DNA of 64,000 nt from Sulfurihydrogenibium subterraneum DSM 15120 (GTDB taxonomy: Bacteria; Aquificota; Aquificia; Aquificales; Hydrogenothermaceae): assembly GCF_000619805.1 (NCBI RefSeq), contig NZ_JHUV01000009.1, positions 165,771 to 229,770 of the forward strand, given 5' to 3'. The stretch's first letter is position 1. Every line of letters starts with the position of its first letter. A model generated the notes under the pieces. It did no database searches, was not told the origin of the DNA, and was given only the letters and a program-made list of their open reading frames with translations. The position numbers and the translations under genes were made by a program. Positions 28,890 through 38,093 of the stretch are shown here, piece after piece.

Positions 28890-29624
28890 TTAGTAATAAA
28901 TTTCTTTTAAATACAATCCTTCTGCAGGTGCTAAAAATTTGCCTTTTGAAGGGTTTTTAGCTTTAATTATATCTTCAAACTCCCTTAGAGACAAACTCCC
29001 TCTTCCTATAGCAACTAAATGTCCTACTATTCTACGAACCAAATTTCTCAAAAAATGAGATGCTGTTATTTCTATATCTATTATTTTACCATCATAATAC
29101 AGCTTTATCTCTCTTAAATCAATTTCTTTTCTTAAGTAATCTCCTTCTTTTGCTAACGACGTTAAATCTTTGTATTTTTTTAGAATCTCAATTCCCTCAA
29201 TCATTTTTAATATATCTAAATTTTTGTCAAAAAACCATCCTCTACCGTATAAAAATGGGTCTGGTTTTGTGTATATTCTATACAAGTATGTTTTTCCTTT
29301 TGCAGAAAATCGGGCGTTAAAGTTTAAATCAACCTCTTCTACTTTTTTTATTGATATATCTCTTGGAAGTTTAGCGTTTAGGTACGAATAAATGCTGGAA
29401 GGAGTTCTATACGAAAAGGTTTTAAAGTTTGCAACTTGATTTAAAGCATGAACTCCTGCGTCTGTCCTTCCGGAACCAATCAAGGTTATTTTTTCTTTAA
29501 AAAGTTCTTCAAGAAGGTCTTCTATAATCTGCTGTATGCCAGTTGCATTTTTTTGCCTTTGCCAACCACTGTACCTTGTACCTATATAAGCTATTGTAAG
29601 TTTATAGTTATACCTTTTTTCCAT
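28890..29624 (-). CDS. truA: tRNA pseudouridine synthase A
   Basis: This enzyme makes pseudouridine at tRNA positions 38-40. From ATG 29624 it has 244 residues with the catalytic Asp in GSGRTDAGVHAL, the N-terminal IAYIGTRYSGWQRQ, and FLRNLVRRIVG near the C-terminus. An in-frame extension to 29795 is open but not family-like. No ribosome site precedes ATG 29624; a TATAAT lies 7 bases upstream on the same strand, so the message could be leaderless. Confidence 0.93.
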   Translation of the reverse strand: MEKRYNYKLTIAYIGTRYSGWQRQKNATGIQQIIEDLLEELFKEKITLIGSGRTDAGVHALNQVANFKTFSYRTPSSIYSYLNAKLPRDISIKKVEEVDLNFNARFSAKGKTYLYRIYTKPDPFLYGRGWFFDKNLDILKMIEGIEILKKYKDLTSLAKEGDYLRKEIDLREIKLYYDGKIIDIEITASHFLRNLVRRIVGHLVAIGRGSLSLREFEDIIKAKNPSKGKFLAPAEGLYLKEIYY

Positions 29625-29664
29625 AAAAAATATTATAATTGATAAAAATTCTCTGGAGTAGGTT

Positions 29665-30300
29665 ATGGATGCTTTATATCTTATATTGAAATACATTATC
29701 TCCATATTTGCTATAGTTGATCCTTTTGGAGCTATTCCTTTAATTGTTTCAGTATTAAAGAATTTTTCTGAGAAAGAAAGAGAAATTATTATCAAAAAGG
29801 CTTCTATTTATGGATGTTTTATACTAATATTCTTTTTATTTTTAGGAAACTTTTTTGTTAGAATATTAGGTGTTAGCATTGCTGATTTTCAGATAGCTGG
29901 TGGAATTATACTCCTTTTAATATCTATAAACATTATATTTGGACAACCTTTAAAAGAAAAGATACCTCCCGAAGAAATTTCTTTAATAAAAAAGTTAGAA
30001 AATGTAGCACTTATTCCAGTTGCTACTCCTATTCTGGCTGGACCAGGTGCCATGGTTACATCTATGACAATAGCATCATCTCAGGAAAGTTTTTTAAACC
30101 TTTTAATAGTAGCAATTTCAATAGTAATAACTTTTTTAATATCTTATTTCATCTTAAAAGCATCTAAATACATTCAAAAATTTTTAGGAGAAATATTTTT
30201 AGATATTGTTTCAAGGATGATGGGAATAATTATAATGGCATTAGCAGTTCAATTTATCGTGAAGGGCATAAAACAAAACTTTTTTAATATCTTACATTAA
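29665..30300 (+). CDS. MarC family integral membrane protein
   Basis: This 211-residue protein has about six transmembrane segments and the MarC pattern: IFAIVDPFGAIPLIVSVLK near the N-terminus, DFQIAGGIILLLIS, and VATPILAGPGAMVTSM in the middle. The family is broadly conserved; its transport role is not established. GGAG precedes the ATG by about 6 bases. The 3' end overlaps the E2 gene tail by 9 bases. Confidence 0.9.
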   Translation: MDALYLILKYIISIFAIVDPFGAIPLIVSVLKNFSEKEREIIIKKASIYGCFILIFFLFLGNFFVRILGVSIADFQIAGGIILLLISINIIFGQPLKEKIPPEEISLIKKLENVALIPVATPILAGPGAMVTSMTIASSQESFLNLLIVAISIVITFLISYFILKASKYIQKFLGEIFLDIVSRMMGIIIMALAVQFIVKGIKQNFFNILH

Positions 30301-31530
30301 CGAATTTAAGTATTCTTTATCTTTGAATTTTTCTTGGAATAGATTTATAAATTCTGCAGCTTCTTTGCCGTTTAATATTCTATGATCAAACGTAAAAGTC
30401 AGCTTAGCAATGTTATCTACTACTTTACCTACTGCAACAATTCCTGCACAGTCTGGAGGTATTATAGCATCGAATGATAAGATGTTATACATTCCCAAAT
30501 TAGATATGGAAAAAGTAGATCCTTCTAAGTCTTCTTTTAAAAATCTACCTTCTCTTGCTTTTTGTTTTATTAATTCTAAATCTTTCGCTATATCTTTTAA
30601 GGTTTTTGCTTCAACATTTTTTATAACCGGTGCAAATAATTCTCCTGATACGTCAACAGCTATGGATATATTTACTGTAGGATATACGTAGTAGTATTCT
30701 TCGTCTGTTTTTGTTCTTAATTTTTCATATTTATATATACAGTCTCCTAAGATTTTTACAAACCAAGTAGTTATAGTGTATCCTGAATTCTTAGGAATAT
30801 TTGAAAAATCTGCTTCTGTAAATATATGAAATACAGGAATTTCTATAGATTTTTTAAGGTTTTTAATTAGGCTTTTTCTTAAAGAGTTTATACTTCTTTT
30901 TATAGGTATGTTTTTCTCTATTATAAACTTTAAGACTTCATCGGTTGTTATTTTTTCTTTTTCAGGGTAGAGTTTTATAATATCTTCAGGATTTATTTGA
31001 TAATCTTTAAGTAAGTTTATTACATCTTTGTCTAACTTTTGGTTTACTATGTACTCTTTTATATCTTTTTCATGTGCCGGGATAGGCAGTTTACCTTCTT
31101 CTTGTAGGGATTTTATATCTATTCCCACTTCTTTGGCTAAAACTTTTGCCATAGGAGATGCTGTAGAAGGAGGAAGTTTTTTTGTTTCAACTTCAATCTG
31201 TTCTGGTATCTTAATTTCTTCAATCTCTTGTTTGGCAGGTTCCACTTTTTTCTCTTCTTCTGGTTTTTGTTGTATTTGGGGCATTTCCTCCTTGCTCTCG
31301 GAAATTATCGCTATAACTGTTCCTACAGGGACTTGAGAACCTTCATCAAATAGTGTTTTTGTTAGATAACCACTTTTCATAGAATGGACTTCCATTATAG
31401 CTTTGTCTGACTCTACTTCTAAAATAGGTTCGTTGACTTCTACATAGTCTCCTTCTTTTTTTAGCCACCTGACTATTTTTCCTGTTTCCATTGTATCGGT
31501 TAGTTGTGGCATAACTATTTCATAAGCCAT
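30292..31530 (-). CDS. pdhC: 2-oxoacid dehydrogenase E2 (dihydrolipoamide acyltransferase)
   Basis: This 412-residue core subunit has an N-terminal lipoyl domain (VESDKAIMEVHS with the lipoylated Lys near 43), a charged Glu/Lys/Pro linker, a peripheral subunit-binding domain (ASPMAKVLAKEVGIDI), a possible second one (DYQINPEDIIKLY), and the catalytic domain. The active-site motif is HRILNG (His383, Asn387) rather than HRxxDG; Asn at this place is known in Azotobacter E2p, so activity is plausible. The acyl substrate (pyruvate, acetoin or branched-chain) cannot be fixed. No E3 gene is adjacent. Confidence 0.9.
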   Translation of the reverse strand: MAYEIVMPQLTDTMETGKIVRWLKKEGDYVEVNEPILEVESDKAIMEVHSMKSGYLTKTLFDEGSQVPVGTVIAIISESKEEMPQIQQKPEEEKKVEPAKQEIEEIKIPEQIEVETKKLPPSTASPMAKVLAKEVGIDIKSLQEEGKLPIPAHEKDIKEYIVNQKLDKDVINLLKDYQINPEDIIKLYPEKEKITTDEVLKFIIEKNIPIKRSINSLRKSLIKNLKKSIEIPVFHIFTEADFSNIPKNSGYTITTWFVKILGDCIYKYEKLRTKTDEEYYYVYPTVNISIAVDVSGELFAPVIKNVEAKTLKDIAKDLELIKQKAREGRFLKEDLEGSTFSISNLGMYNILSFDAIIPPDCAGIVAVGKVVDNIAKLTFTFDHRILNGKEAAEFINLFQEKFKDKEYLNSLM

Positions 31531-32497
31531 TTTGTTTTCCCCACTCTACTATTTTTGAATATATTTTTTCAGGTGTTGGAATTGCTAAAAGCTCTAACTT
31601 TCTGTTGTAAGGTATTGGCACATCTTCTCCTGCTATCCTTAAAGGAGGAGCGTCTAAGTTATAAAAACACTCTTCTAAAACACTGCTGACTATATGGGCT
31701 CCAAATCCACCATGTTTTGGATTTTCTTCTACCACTACAAATCTTTTTGTTTTTTTAACAGAATTTGTTAAAGTCTCTAAATCTAAGGGATTTAAAGAAC
31801 CTACATCTATAACCTCAGCTGATACATTTAACGTTTTTTCTATCTTATCTACGACCTTCAAAACATCATGCACCATTTTTAAGTAAGAAAAAATTGTTAT
31901 ATCTTTACCCTCCTTTAAAACTCTTGCTTTAAAAGGGTTGTAATAACTATCTTTAGGAAGGTCAAACTTTTCAAAGTATAAAAGGGTATGCTCCAAGAAT
32001 ATAACTGGGTCATCTAATTTAATTGCTGTTTTTAGACCGTGGTAAGCTGTTATACAGTCAGAAGCTGTAAAAACTCTAAGCCCCGGAATACTTGCAAATA
32101 GGGATTCTAAACTTTGAGAGTGTTGAGATGCAAGTTGTTTTACAACGCCCTGTGGCATTCTGACAACCATAGGTAAAACAATTTTTCCACCACTCATATA
32201 CCTGAGCTTTGCCATATTGTTTACTATCTGATCCATTGCAAGCATTGCAAAATTTGCCGTCATTATCTCTGCAATAGGTCTTAAACCTCCTAGAGCCATA
32301 CCAATTGCAACACCTACAATAGAGTTTTCTGCTATAGGTGTATCTATTACTCTTTTCTCTCCATACTTTGCATACAATCCTTCTGTAACCCTGTAATTAC
32401 CTCCATAAAATCCTACATCTTCTCCAAGGATAACAACAGAACTATCTTCTTCCATTATTTCATCCATAGCTAAGTTTAAAGCTTCACGGTAAAACAT
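31520..32497 (-). CDS. pdhB: 2-oxoacid dehydrogenase E1 beta subunit
   Basis: This 325-residue subunit starts at ATG 32497, behind GAGG in the tail of E1 alpha; a GTG 15 bases upstream is less likely. Features are REALNLAMDEIM, GEDVGFYGGNYRVTEGL, DTPIAENSIVGVAIGMAL with the catalytic Glu, and the C-terminal VVVEENPKHGGFGAHI. It forms the alpha2-beta2 E1 with the preceding gene, overlapping it by 14 bases, and overlaps E2 by 11. It could belong to a pyruvate or acetoin dehydrogenase complex. Confidence 0.93.
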   Translation of the reverse strand: MFYREALNLAMDEIMEEDSSVVILGEDVGFYGGNYRVTEGLYAKYGEKRVIDTPIAENSIVGVAIGMALGGLRPIAEIMTANFAMLAMDQIVNNMAKLRYMSGGKIVLPMVVRMPQGVVKQLASQHSQSLESLFASIPGLRVFTASDCITAYHGLKTAIKLDDPVIFLEHTLLYFEKFDLPKDSYYNPFKARVLKEGKDITIFSYLKMVHDVLKVVDKIEKTLNVSAEVIDVGSLNPLDLETLTNSVKKTKRFVVVEENPKHGGFGAHIVSSVLEECFYNLDAPPLRIAGEDVPIPYNRKLELLAIPTPEKIYSKIVEWGKQNGL

Positions 32498-33443
32498 TTT
32501 TACATACCTCACAGAGTACGTCTGTATAAAGCTCTATATTTTCAGGTTCAGGAGAGTTTTTAGCAAACTCAACAACTTCTTCTATCTCTTTTTCTACAAG
32601 GTTATCTATGTATTTAATATAACTTTCTGATAACAATCCAGAATTTTTTAATTTTTCAATAGGGTCTTTACTTTTTGCTATTTCCAGTTCTCTTGCAGAC
32701 CTGTAGTTTCCGGCATCACTCATAGAGTGAGGTTCGTATCTGTAAGTAATTGCTTCTATAAAGTATGGTTTAGATTCTTCTTGAATGTACTCTTTTGCTT
32801 CTCTAACTGCTTTGTATACTTCAAACACATCCATTCCGTCAATTTGTTTTGAAAGCATATAAGGTTTTGCTTTTAGATAAAGGTCTGTTATTGCTGAAGC
32901 TTTATCTATCCGTGTTCCAATGGCATAGTAATTGTTTTCACATAAAAATAAAATCGGTAATTTCCACAGTGAAGCTAAGTTTAAAGATTCATAAAAATTT
33001 CCTGCATTTGTTGCACCATCTCCAAAAGCTACTAAAACACCCGTGTTTTCTCCTTTATACTTTCTTGCGTACGCCATACCTACGCTGTGGGGAATGTGTG
33101 CTCCTACTATTGCATTTCCTCCATAAAAGTTTAGTGAAGGTTCGTAAAAATGCATAGATCCACCTTTTCCTTTAGATATCCCAGTCTTCTTTCCAAATAA
33201 TTCTGCCATTAAGTACTTTGGGTTTATCCCTTTTGCCAGTGCATAAACGTGGTCTCTGTAATGGACAAAAATATCTCCTTTGTCAAATGCTATAGTAGCT
33301 CCTACATGAACCGCCTCTTCTCCAATAGCTAAATGTAAAAAACCCCCAATGTTTCCTTTCATATACTCTTCTTTTGCTCTTAGTTCGAAAACTCTTCCAA
33401 GTTTCATAAAATAATAAAATTTTTCTGCTAATGATTGTTCCAT
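32484..33443 (-). CDS. pdhA: 2-oxoacid dehydrogenase E1 alpha subunit
   Basis: This 319-residue subunit contains the thiamine-diphosphate motif GDGATNAGNFYESLNLA closing with CENNYYAIG, FLHLAIGEEAVHVG near the N-terminus, and the phosphorylation-loop-like YRYEPHSMSDAGNYRS. The length resembles AcoA and bacterial PDH E1 alpha. It starts 1 base after the stop of the wrbA remnant, so its translation is probably coupled to that small frame. Confidence 0.93.
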   Translation of the reverse strand: MEQSLAEKFYYFMKLGRVFELRAKEEYMKGNIGGFLHLAIGEEAVHVGATIAFDKGDIFVHYRDHVYALAKGINPKYLMAELFGKKTGISKGKGGSMHFYEPSLNFYGGNAIVGAHIPHSVGMAYARKYKGENTGVLVAFGDGATNAGNFYESLNLASLWKLPILFLCENNYYAIGTRIDKASAITDLYLKAKPYMLSKQIDGMDVFEVYKAVREAKEYIQEESKPYFIEAITYRYEPHSMSDAGNYRSARELEIAKSKDPIEKLKNSGLLSESYIKYIDNLVEKEIEEVVEFAKNSPEPENIELYTDVLCEVCKNVLP

Positions 33444-33444
33444 T

Positions 33445-33663
33445 TTATTCTCCTAATTTAAGTTTTTGAGCTATTTTTGTAACTCTCCTTCCAAGGTATC
33501 TACAAATTTCTTTTTCGTCTTCATCCAATTCTCTAAAAATATCTCCAAATGTAACATGGGATGCACCGTATGGAGTTCCCCCAGATTTCGTTGTATTTAA
33601 GTTTTTTAATTCGTAAGGAATCCCAACTATTGAATAATAAAGAACCAAAATATTAATTTCCAT
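33445..33663 (-). pseudogene. wrbA-type NAD(P)H:quinone oxidoreductase, internally deleted remnant
   Basis: This 72-residue open frame joins the first strand of a WrbA-like flavodoxin (INILVLYYS) directly to its C-terminal part (IVGIPYELKNLN, GGTPYGASHV, then EKEICRYLGRRVTKIAQKL). Intact WrbA has about 200 residues, so roughly 125 are missing in frame, including the FMN-binding loops. It cannot be an active quinone reductase. It has a start codon, AAAGGGG ribosome site and promoter, and ends 1 base before E1 alpha, so it may persist as a translated leader for the dehydrogenase operon. Confidence 0.72.
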
Positions 33664-33701
33664 AACTATACACCCCTTTAATTTTCAATCCTTATTCTTT
33701 A

Positions 33702-33730
33702 AATTTATTGTGTACTATTTAAAAAAACAA
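33702..33730 (-). promoter_or_regulatory. Possible promoter for the wrbA remnant/pdhABC operon
   Basis: On the minus strand TTGTTT (33725-33730) and TAAATT (33702-33707) are separated by 17 bases, about 40 bases ahead of the small frame's ATG. The hexamers are partial matches in an AT-rich stretch. Confidence 0.4.
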
Positions 33731-33750
33731 TATTTAAAATATAACAGCGT

Positions 33751-33779
33751 TTGATTTTTTGACCCTATTTGGATATAAT
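33751..33779 (+). promoter_or_regulatory. Promoter for acnB
   Basis: TTGATT (33751-33756), 17 bases, and a perfect TATAAT (33774-33779) give near-consensus sigma-70 spacing. The predicted start near 33786 leaves a short leader with GAGGTG before ATG 33813. Confidence 0.7.
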
Positions 33780-33812
33780 ATATCTTCCAAAAACATTTGT
33801 GAGGTGATAAAG

Positions 33813-36383
33813 ATGGGTTTTTTAGCAGAGTATAGAAAACATGTAGAAGAAAGGGCTAAGCTTGGTATACCGCCCTTACCTTTAAATGCAAAGCAAGTAG
33901 CGGCTGTAGTAGAGCTTCTTAAAGAGGTACCTATCATTGAAGAAGAGTTTTTAATGGATTTACTCGTCAACAGAGTTAGTCCGGGCGTTGATGAAGGAGC
34001 TTATGTAAAAGCTGCATTTTTAAACGATATAGTCCAAGGGAAAGCTCACTCTCCGGCCATATCTCCTAAAAAAGCAGTTCAAATATTAGGCACTATGCTT
34101 GGAGGTTATAACGTAAAACCGTTAATAGATGCACTTTCTCATAAAGACCCAGAAGTTGCTCAAGAGGCTGCAAACGCTCTTAAAAATACTCTTTTAGTTT
34201 ACGATGCATTTAACGATATAGTTGAACTATCTAAAACAAACAAATACGCTAAGGAAGTTTTAGAGTCTTGGGCTAACGCAGAATGGTTCTTAAACAAAGA
34301 ACCATTACCTGAAAAAATCACAGCTATTGTTTTTAAAGTTCCCGGGGAAACAAACACTGACGATTTTTCTCCAGCAACTGAAGCATCAACAAGAAGTGAT
34401 ATTCCTCTTCATGCACTCAGTATGCTAAAAGCAAAGATGCCAGATGCTATTGAAAAAATAAACGAGCTTAAAAAGTCTGGATATCCTGTTGCTTTTGTAG
34501 GAGACGTTGTAGGAACTGGTTCAAGTAGAAAATCTGCTGCAAACTCTTTAATATGGCACATAGGAAGGGATATACCTCATGTTCCAAACAAAAGAACAGG
34601 TGGAATTGTAATAGGTGGTATTATAGCTCCAATATTCTTCAACACTCTTGAAGATTCTGGGGCACTACCAATAGAAGCAGATGTTACAAAACTTGAGACA
34701 GGAGACGTTATAGAAATATATCCCTATGAAGGAAAAATAGTTAAAAACGGTCAGGTAGAATCAGAGTTTAAATTAAAACCAAACACTCTTTCAGATGAAG
34801 TAAGAGCCGGTGGTAGAATCCCTCTAATCATAGGAAGAGGATTAACAAGAAAAGCAAGAGAAGTTTTAGGACTTGGTGAAGATAACATATTCATAAGACC
34901 ACAGCAACCACCAGAAAAAGAAGGAGTAGGATATACTTTAGCACAGAAAATGGTTGGTAAAGCCTGTGGAATGCCGGGAGTTAGACCTGGAATGTATGTT
35001 GAGCCTCAAGTATTAACAGTAGGTAGCCAGGATACAACTGGTCCAATGACAAGAGATGAGATAATAGAACTTGCAGCACTTGGATTCAGCTGTGATTTTG
35101 TTCTACAAAGTTTCTGTCATACTGCAGCATATCCAAAACCTGCAGACGTAAAACTCCATCACACCCTCCCTCCATTTATAATCAGTAGGGGTGGAGTATC
35201 TTTAAGACCTGGAGATGGAATTATACACTCTTGGTTAAACAGAATGGTTCTACCAGATACAGTAGGAACAGGTGGAGATAGCCATACAAGATTCCCAATA
35301 GGAATATCTTTCCCAGCTGGTTCTGGATTGGTAGCATTTGCAGCAGTTACGGGAACAATGCCTCTTGTTATGCCAGAATCTGTTTTAGTAAGATTTAAAG
35401 GAGAAATACAACCTGGAATTACTATAAGAGACCTTGTAAATGCAATTCCTTACTATGCTATAAAACAAGGTTTATTAACAGTTGAGAAGAAAGGTAAGAA
35501 AAATGTATTTGCAGGAAGAATTTTAGAGATTGAAGGATTGCCGTATTTAAAAGTAGAGCAAGCTTTTGAGTTTGCAGATGCATCAGCAGAAAGAAGTGCT
35601 GCAGCTTGTACAGTAAGATTAGATAAAGAACCTGTAATAGAGTATATACAATCAAACATAAAACTCATTGAAGCAATGATAGAAGCAGGATATCAGGATG
35701 CAAGAACATTAAGAAGAAGAGCAGATAAGATGAAAGCATGGCTTGACAATCCTACACTTCTTGAACCAGATGAAAATGCAGAGTACGCAGCAGTTATAGA
35801 AATAGATTTAAACGAGATTAAAGAGCCTATAGTAGCTTGTCCAAACGACCCAGATGACGTTGCTACACTATTAGAAGTTCTTGCTGACGAAAGAAGACCT
35901 AAGAGGATAGACGAGGTGTTTGTAGGAAGCTGTATGACAAACATAGGACACTACAGAGCCTTAGGAGAAGTTCTTAGAGGAGAAGGACAAGTACCTGTTA
36001 GACTCTGGATAGTCCCACCTACTAAGATGGACGAAAGACAACTAAAAGAAGAAGGTTACTACGCTATATATGGTCAAGCAGGAGCAAGATTAGAAGTCCC
36101 CGGATGTAGCTTATGTATGGGTAATCAAGCTAGAGTTAGAGATGGGGCTGTAGTATTCTCAACAAGTACTAGAAACTTTGATAACAGAATGGGTAAAGAT
36201 GCTAAAGTTTATCTTGGAAGTGCAGAGCTTGCAGCTGTATGTGCAATCTTAGGAAGACTTCCAACTGTAGAAGAGTATATGAGTATAGTTCCTAAGAAGT
36301 TGGCTGGAAAAGAAGACGAGATTTACAAGTACCTAAACTTCCACCAAGTAGGAAAAGACGAGTTAATATATCTTACGGTATAA
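33813..36383 (+). CDS. acnB: Aconitate hydratase B
   Basis: This 856-residue enzyme interconverts citrate and isocitrate, here probably in the reductive TCA cycle. The N-terminus [18 protein letters not shown] and the HEAT-like first domain, then the swivel domain ([18 protein letters not shown]), then the three core domains, follow the AcnB order. The [4Fe-4S] ligands are in GSCMTNIG and [16 protein letters not shown] at 33801 fixes ATG 33813; the upstream in-frame codons lie in the promoter. It is a single-gene unit with its own terminator. Confidence 0.96.
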   Translation: MGFLAEYRKHVEERAKLGIPPLPLNAKQVAAVVELLKEVPIIEEEFLMDLLVNRVSPGVDEGAYVKAAFLNDIVQGKAHSPAISPKKAVQILGTMLGGYNVKPLIDALSHKDPEVAQEAANALKNTLLVYDAFNDIVELSKTNKYAKEVLESWANAEWFLNKEPLPEKITAIVFKVPGETNTDDFSPATEASTRSDIPLHALSMLKAKMPDAIEKINELKKSGYPVAFVGDVVGTGSSRKSAANSLIWHIGRDIPHVPNKRTGGIVIGGIIAPIFFNTLEDSGALPIEADVTKLETGDVIEIYPYEGKIVKNGQVESEFKLKPNTLSDEVRAGGRIPLIIGRGLTRKAREVLGLGEDNIFIRPQQPPEKEGVGYTLAQKMVGKACGMPGVRPGMYVEPQVLTVGSQDTTGPMTRDEIIELAALGFSCDFVLQSFCHTAAYPKPADVKLHHTLPPFIISRGGVSLRPGDGIIHSWLNRMVLPDTVGTGGDSHTRFPIGISFPAGSGLVAFAAVTGTMPLVMPESVLVRFKGEIQPGITIRDLVNAIPYYAIKQGLLTVEKKGKKNVFAGRILEIEGLPYLKVEQAFEFADASAERSAAACTVRLDKEPVIEYIQSNIKLIEAMIEAGYQDARTLRRRADKMKAWLDNPTLLEPDENAEYAAVIEIDLNEIKEPIVACPNDPDDVATLLEVLADERRPKRIDEVFVGSCMTNIGHYRALGEVLRGEGQVPVRLWIVPPTKMDERQLKEEGYYAIYGQAGARLEVPGCSLCMGNQARVRDGAVVFSTSTRNFDNRMGKDAKVYLGSAELAAVCAILGRLPTVEEYMSIVPKKLAGKEDEIYKYLNFHQVGKDELIYLTV

Positions 36384-36394
36384 AATTTCTTGTT

Positions 36395-36412
36395 CCCCTG
36401 CTTTTGCGGGGG
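36395..36412 (+). terminator. Terminator hairpin after acnB
   Basis: A CCCCTGC/GCGGGGG stem of 7 pairs (one U-G) with loop TTTT begins 12 bases after the acnB stop. The following T-run is broken (ATCTTCTTT), so it is a weaker intrinsic terminator. The rest of the gap to 36483 shows nothing else. Confidence 0.65.
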
Positions 36413-36483
36413 ATCTTCTTTAACGATTATATTCATAAAGATATAAAAAATGATAATAAATTAAAAGAGGTTTGAAGGTTAAT

Positions 36484-37017
36484 TTATAGATATTTACCTA
36501 TTTCTTCTAACAATTCAAGTAAAACTATTTTTACGTTTTCTTTATCTGTTGCAATCAGAGGTAAAACCTTTATCTCTTCTCCCAAATCTAATGCAGTTCT
36601 TATATCTTCTGTACTCCAAGCACCTTTTAGATCCTGTTTATTACAACCAACCACAAAAGGAGCTGGATACCTTGATTCAAAATAGTTAATTATCCTTCTT
36701 GCCTCGTGGAATGTTGCTGGGTCTGTACTATCAACTAAAACAACTAATCCTACCATACCTTTACCTAAAATATCCCACATAAAATCAAATCTTGATTGTC
36801 CAGGTGTTCCGAAAAGATAAAGTGTGTGTTCATCATCTATTTTTATTCTACCGAAGTCCATTGCTACTGTAGTATGGTCTTTTTTCTCTTTTTCTCCTGC
36901 TTTCGTAGTCTTTGCCTCAGTTTTTACTGTTTCTATTTCGCTGATAGTATTTATAAACTGGGTTTTACCTGCTGCGTAAGGACCCGATATTACTATTTTT
37001 ATCTTTTTCTCTGCCAT
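36484..37017 (-). CDS. Ras-like small GTPase of the MglA/CvnD type
   Basis: This 177-residue GTPase has P-loop GPYAAGKT (12-19), switch I TTVAMDFG (49-56), G3 in the form GTPGQ (70-74, lacking the usual Asp but with the Gln), and G4 NKQD (126-129). Bacterial GTPases of this group work with roadblock/LC7 proteins, as MglA with MglB or CvnD with CvnB. It is the last gene of a five-gene cassette and starts 1 base after the DUF4388 gene. A role in polarity, surface sensing or signalling is inferred from the partners; the output is unknown. Confidence 0.88.
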   Translation of the reverse strand: MAEKKIKIVISGPYAAGKTQFINTISEIETVKTEAKTTKAGEKEKKDHTTVAMDFGRIKIDDEHTLYLFGTPGQSRFDFMWDILGKGMVGLVVLVDSTDPATFHEARRIINYFESRYPAPFVVGCNKQDLKGAWSTEDIRTALDLGEEIKVLPLIATDKENVKIVLLELLEEIGKYL

Positions 37018-37018
37018 T

Positions 37019-37714
37019 TTACAACCCTTTTATCTTAGATATAATTTTGTTAAGGAGTGTTCTTGTTAGGTCAAAACCTAACTTCCTTTCTTTCTTCTTC
37101 TCTCTCTGAATTATTCCGCAGGCTAAAAATCCATAAAGGGTTCTTTTTACAATTAGATCATTCACTTTAGAAATATAAATAATATCGGAAACTTTATTTT
37201 TCCCGTCAATCAGATGTAAGATTTTTTTCTCGTGATCTAATAAGAAAGCTTTTTTTGCTATCTCGTCCCAATTTTCTGTTTTTTCAAAGATTAAACCAAA
37301 ATCAGATATTTTCCTTTCAACTTCTTCCTCTGTCAACTGTCTTGCAAGATACATGATTAATTTTTCAATAGGAATCTTGGACTTTATATCTGGAGGATAC
37401 TTTATAAATCCAGATGTAAATGAAAATTTACCTTCTTTTAGGTTAAACAAATTAGGTAATTTGGCAACTAAAACGTTATAGATATCTTCTTTTGAAATTC
37501 CTTCTTTTTTTAAAACTGTTTCAAAATCTACATCAAGGTAAACGTAAAAAACTTTTTTAACTTCCCTTATGTAGATAATATCTCCTTCTTTAAAGTATAC
37601 AGCGTAGTTTGAATCATCTTTTTCTATTACAAGAATACCATCTTTTTTATCTTTCTTTAAAACTTGAAATATGTCAACAAAGTTAAATATCCTTAAATCA
37701 CCAGCTATAGCCAT
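37019..37714 (-). CDS. DUF4388 (PATAN-like) domain signalling protein
   Basis: This 231-residue cytoplasmic protein starts with the DUF4388 pattern: GDLRIFNFVDIFQVLKKDKKDGILVI, then YAVYFKEGDIIYI and LFNLKEGKFSFTSG. The second half (about 130-215) looks like a winged-helix-like segment (KILHLIDGKNKVSDII, then LYGFLACGII), as often follows DUF4388. The domain occurs beside GTPases, receivers and roadblock proteins and probably mediates protein contacts. It lies 6 bases after the LC7 gene. Confidence 0.8.
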   Translation of the reverse strand: MAIAGDLRIFNFVDIFQVLKKDKKDGILVIEKDDSNYAVYFKEGDIIYIREVKKVFYVYLDVDFETVLKKEGISKEDIYNVLVAKLPNLFNLKEGKFSFTSGFIKYPPDIKSKIPIEKLIMYLARQLTEEEVERKISDFGLIFEKTENWDEIAKKAFLLDHEKKILHLIDGKNKVSDIIYISKVNDLIVKRTLYGFLACGIIQREKKKERKLGFDLTRTLLNKIISKIKGL

Positions 37715-37720
37715 GGATTA

Positions 37721-38080
37721 TTATCCTAACTCTGTTTCTAACTTTTTGATTGTTCTTTGTATTTCCATAAGTAAAAGTCCTAACTTTGCATTTGCTGGTG
37801 CTAATACTCCTAAAACTGCAACATCTTTAATACCTGTAAATATAACATATCCAGAAGAACCTTTTATGTAAAGCTGCTCTAATGTACCTTTATTCAATTC
37901 TGCCGTTACTCTTTCTCCAAGAGACAGTATCGCAGCGCCCATTGCTGCTACTCTATCTTCATCTGCTCCCGGTGGTAATACAGATGCGATAGCTAAACCG
38001 TCAACACTGACAAGTACTGCCCCTTCTGCTCCAGCATCTCTTACTAAACTTTCCAATATCTCATAATACTTTACAGCCAT
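37721..38080 (-). CDS. Roadblock/LC7 domain protein (MglB-like)
   Basis: This 119-residue single-domain protein has the roadblock fold pattern: a first helix (ILESLVRDAGAEGAVLVSVDGLAIAS), AAMGAAILSLGERVTAEL, and the strand pair EQLYIKGSSGYVIFTGI followed by VLGVLAPANAKLGLLLME. Such proteins dimerise and bind small GTPases, in MglB's case as the GTPase-activating protein. It sits two genes from the GTPase at 36484, which is its likely partner. Confidence 0.88.
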   Translation of the reverse strand: MAVKYYEILESLVRDAGAEGAVLVSVDGLAIASVLPPGADEDRVAAMGAAILSLGERVTAELNKGTLEQLYIKGSSGYVIFTGIKDVAVLGVLAPANAKLGLLLMEIQRTIKKLETELG

Positions 38081-38093
38081 GATACCCTCCAGA

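Noticed and set aside
29625-29795. Upstream extension of truA by 57 residues
   Set aside because: The extension is hydrophobic and unlike the family; TruA alignments begin at the ATG at 29624.
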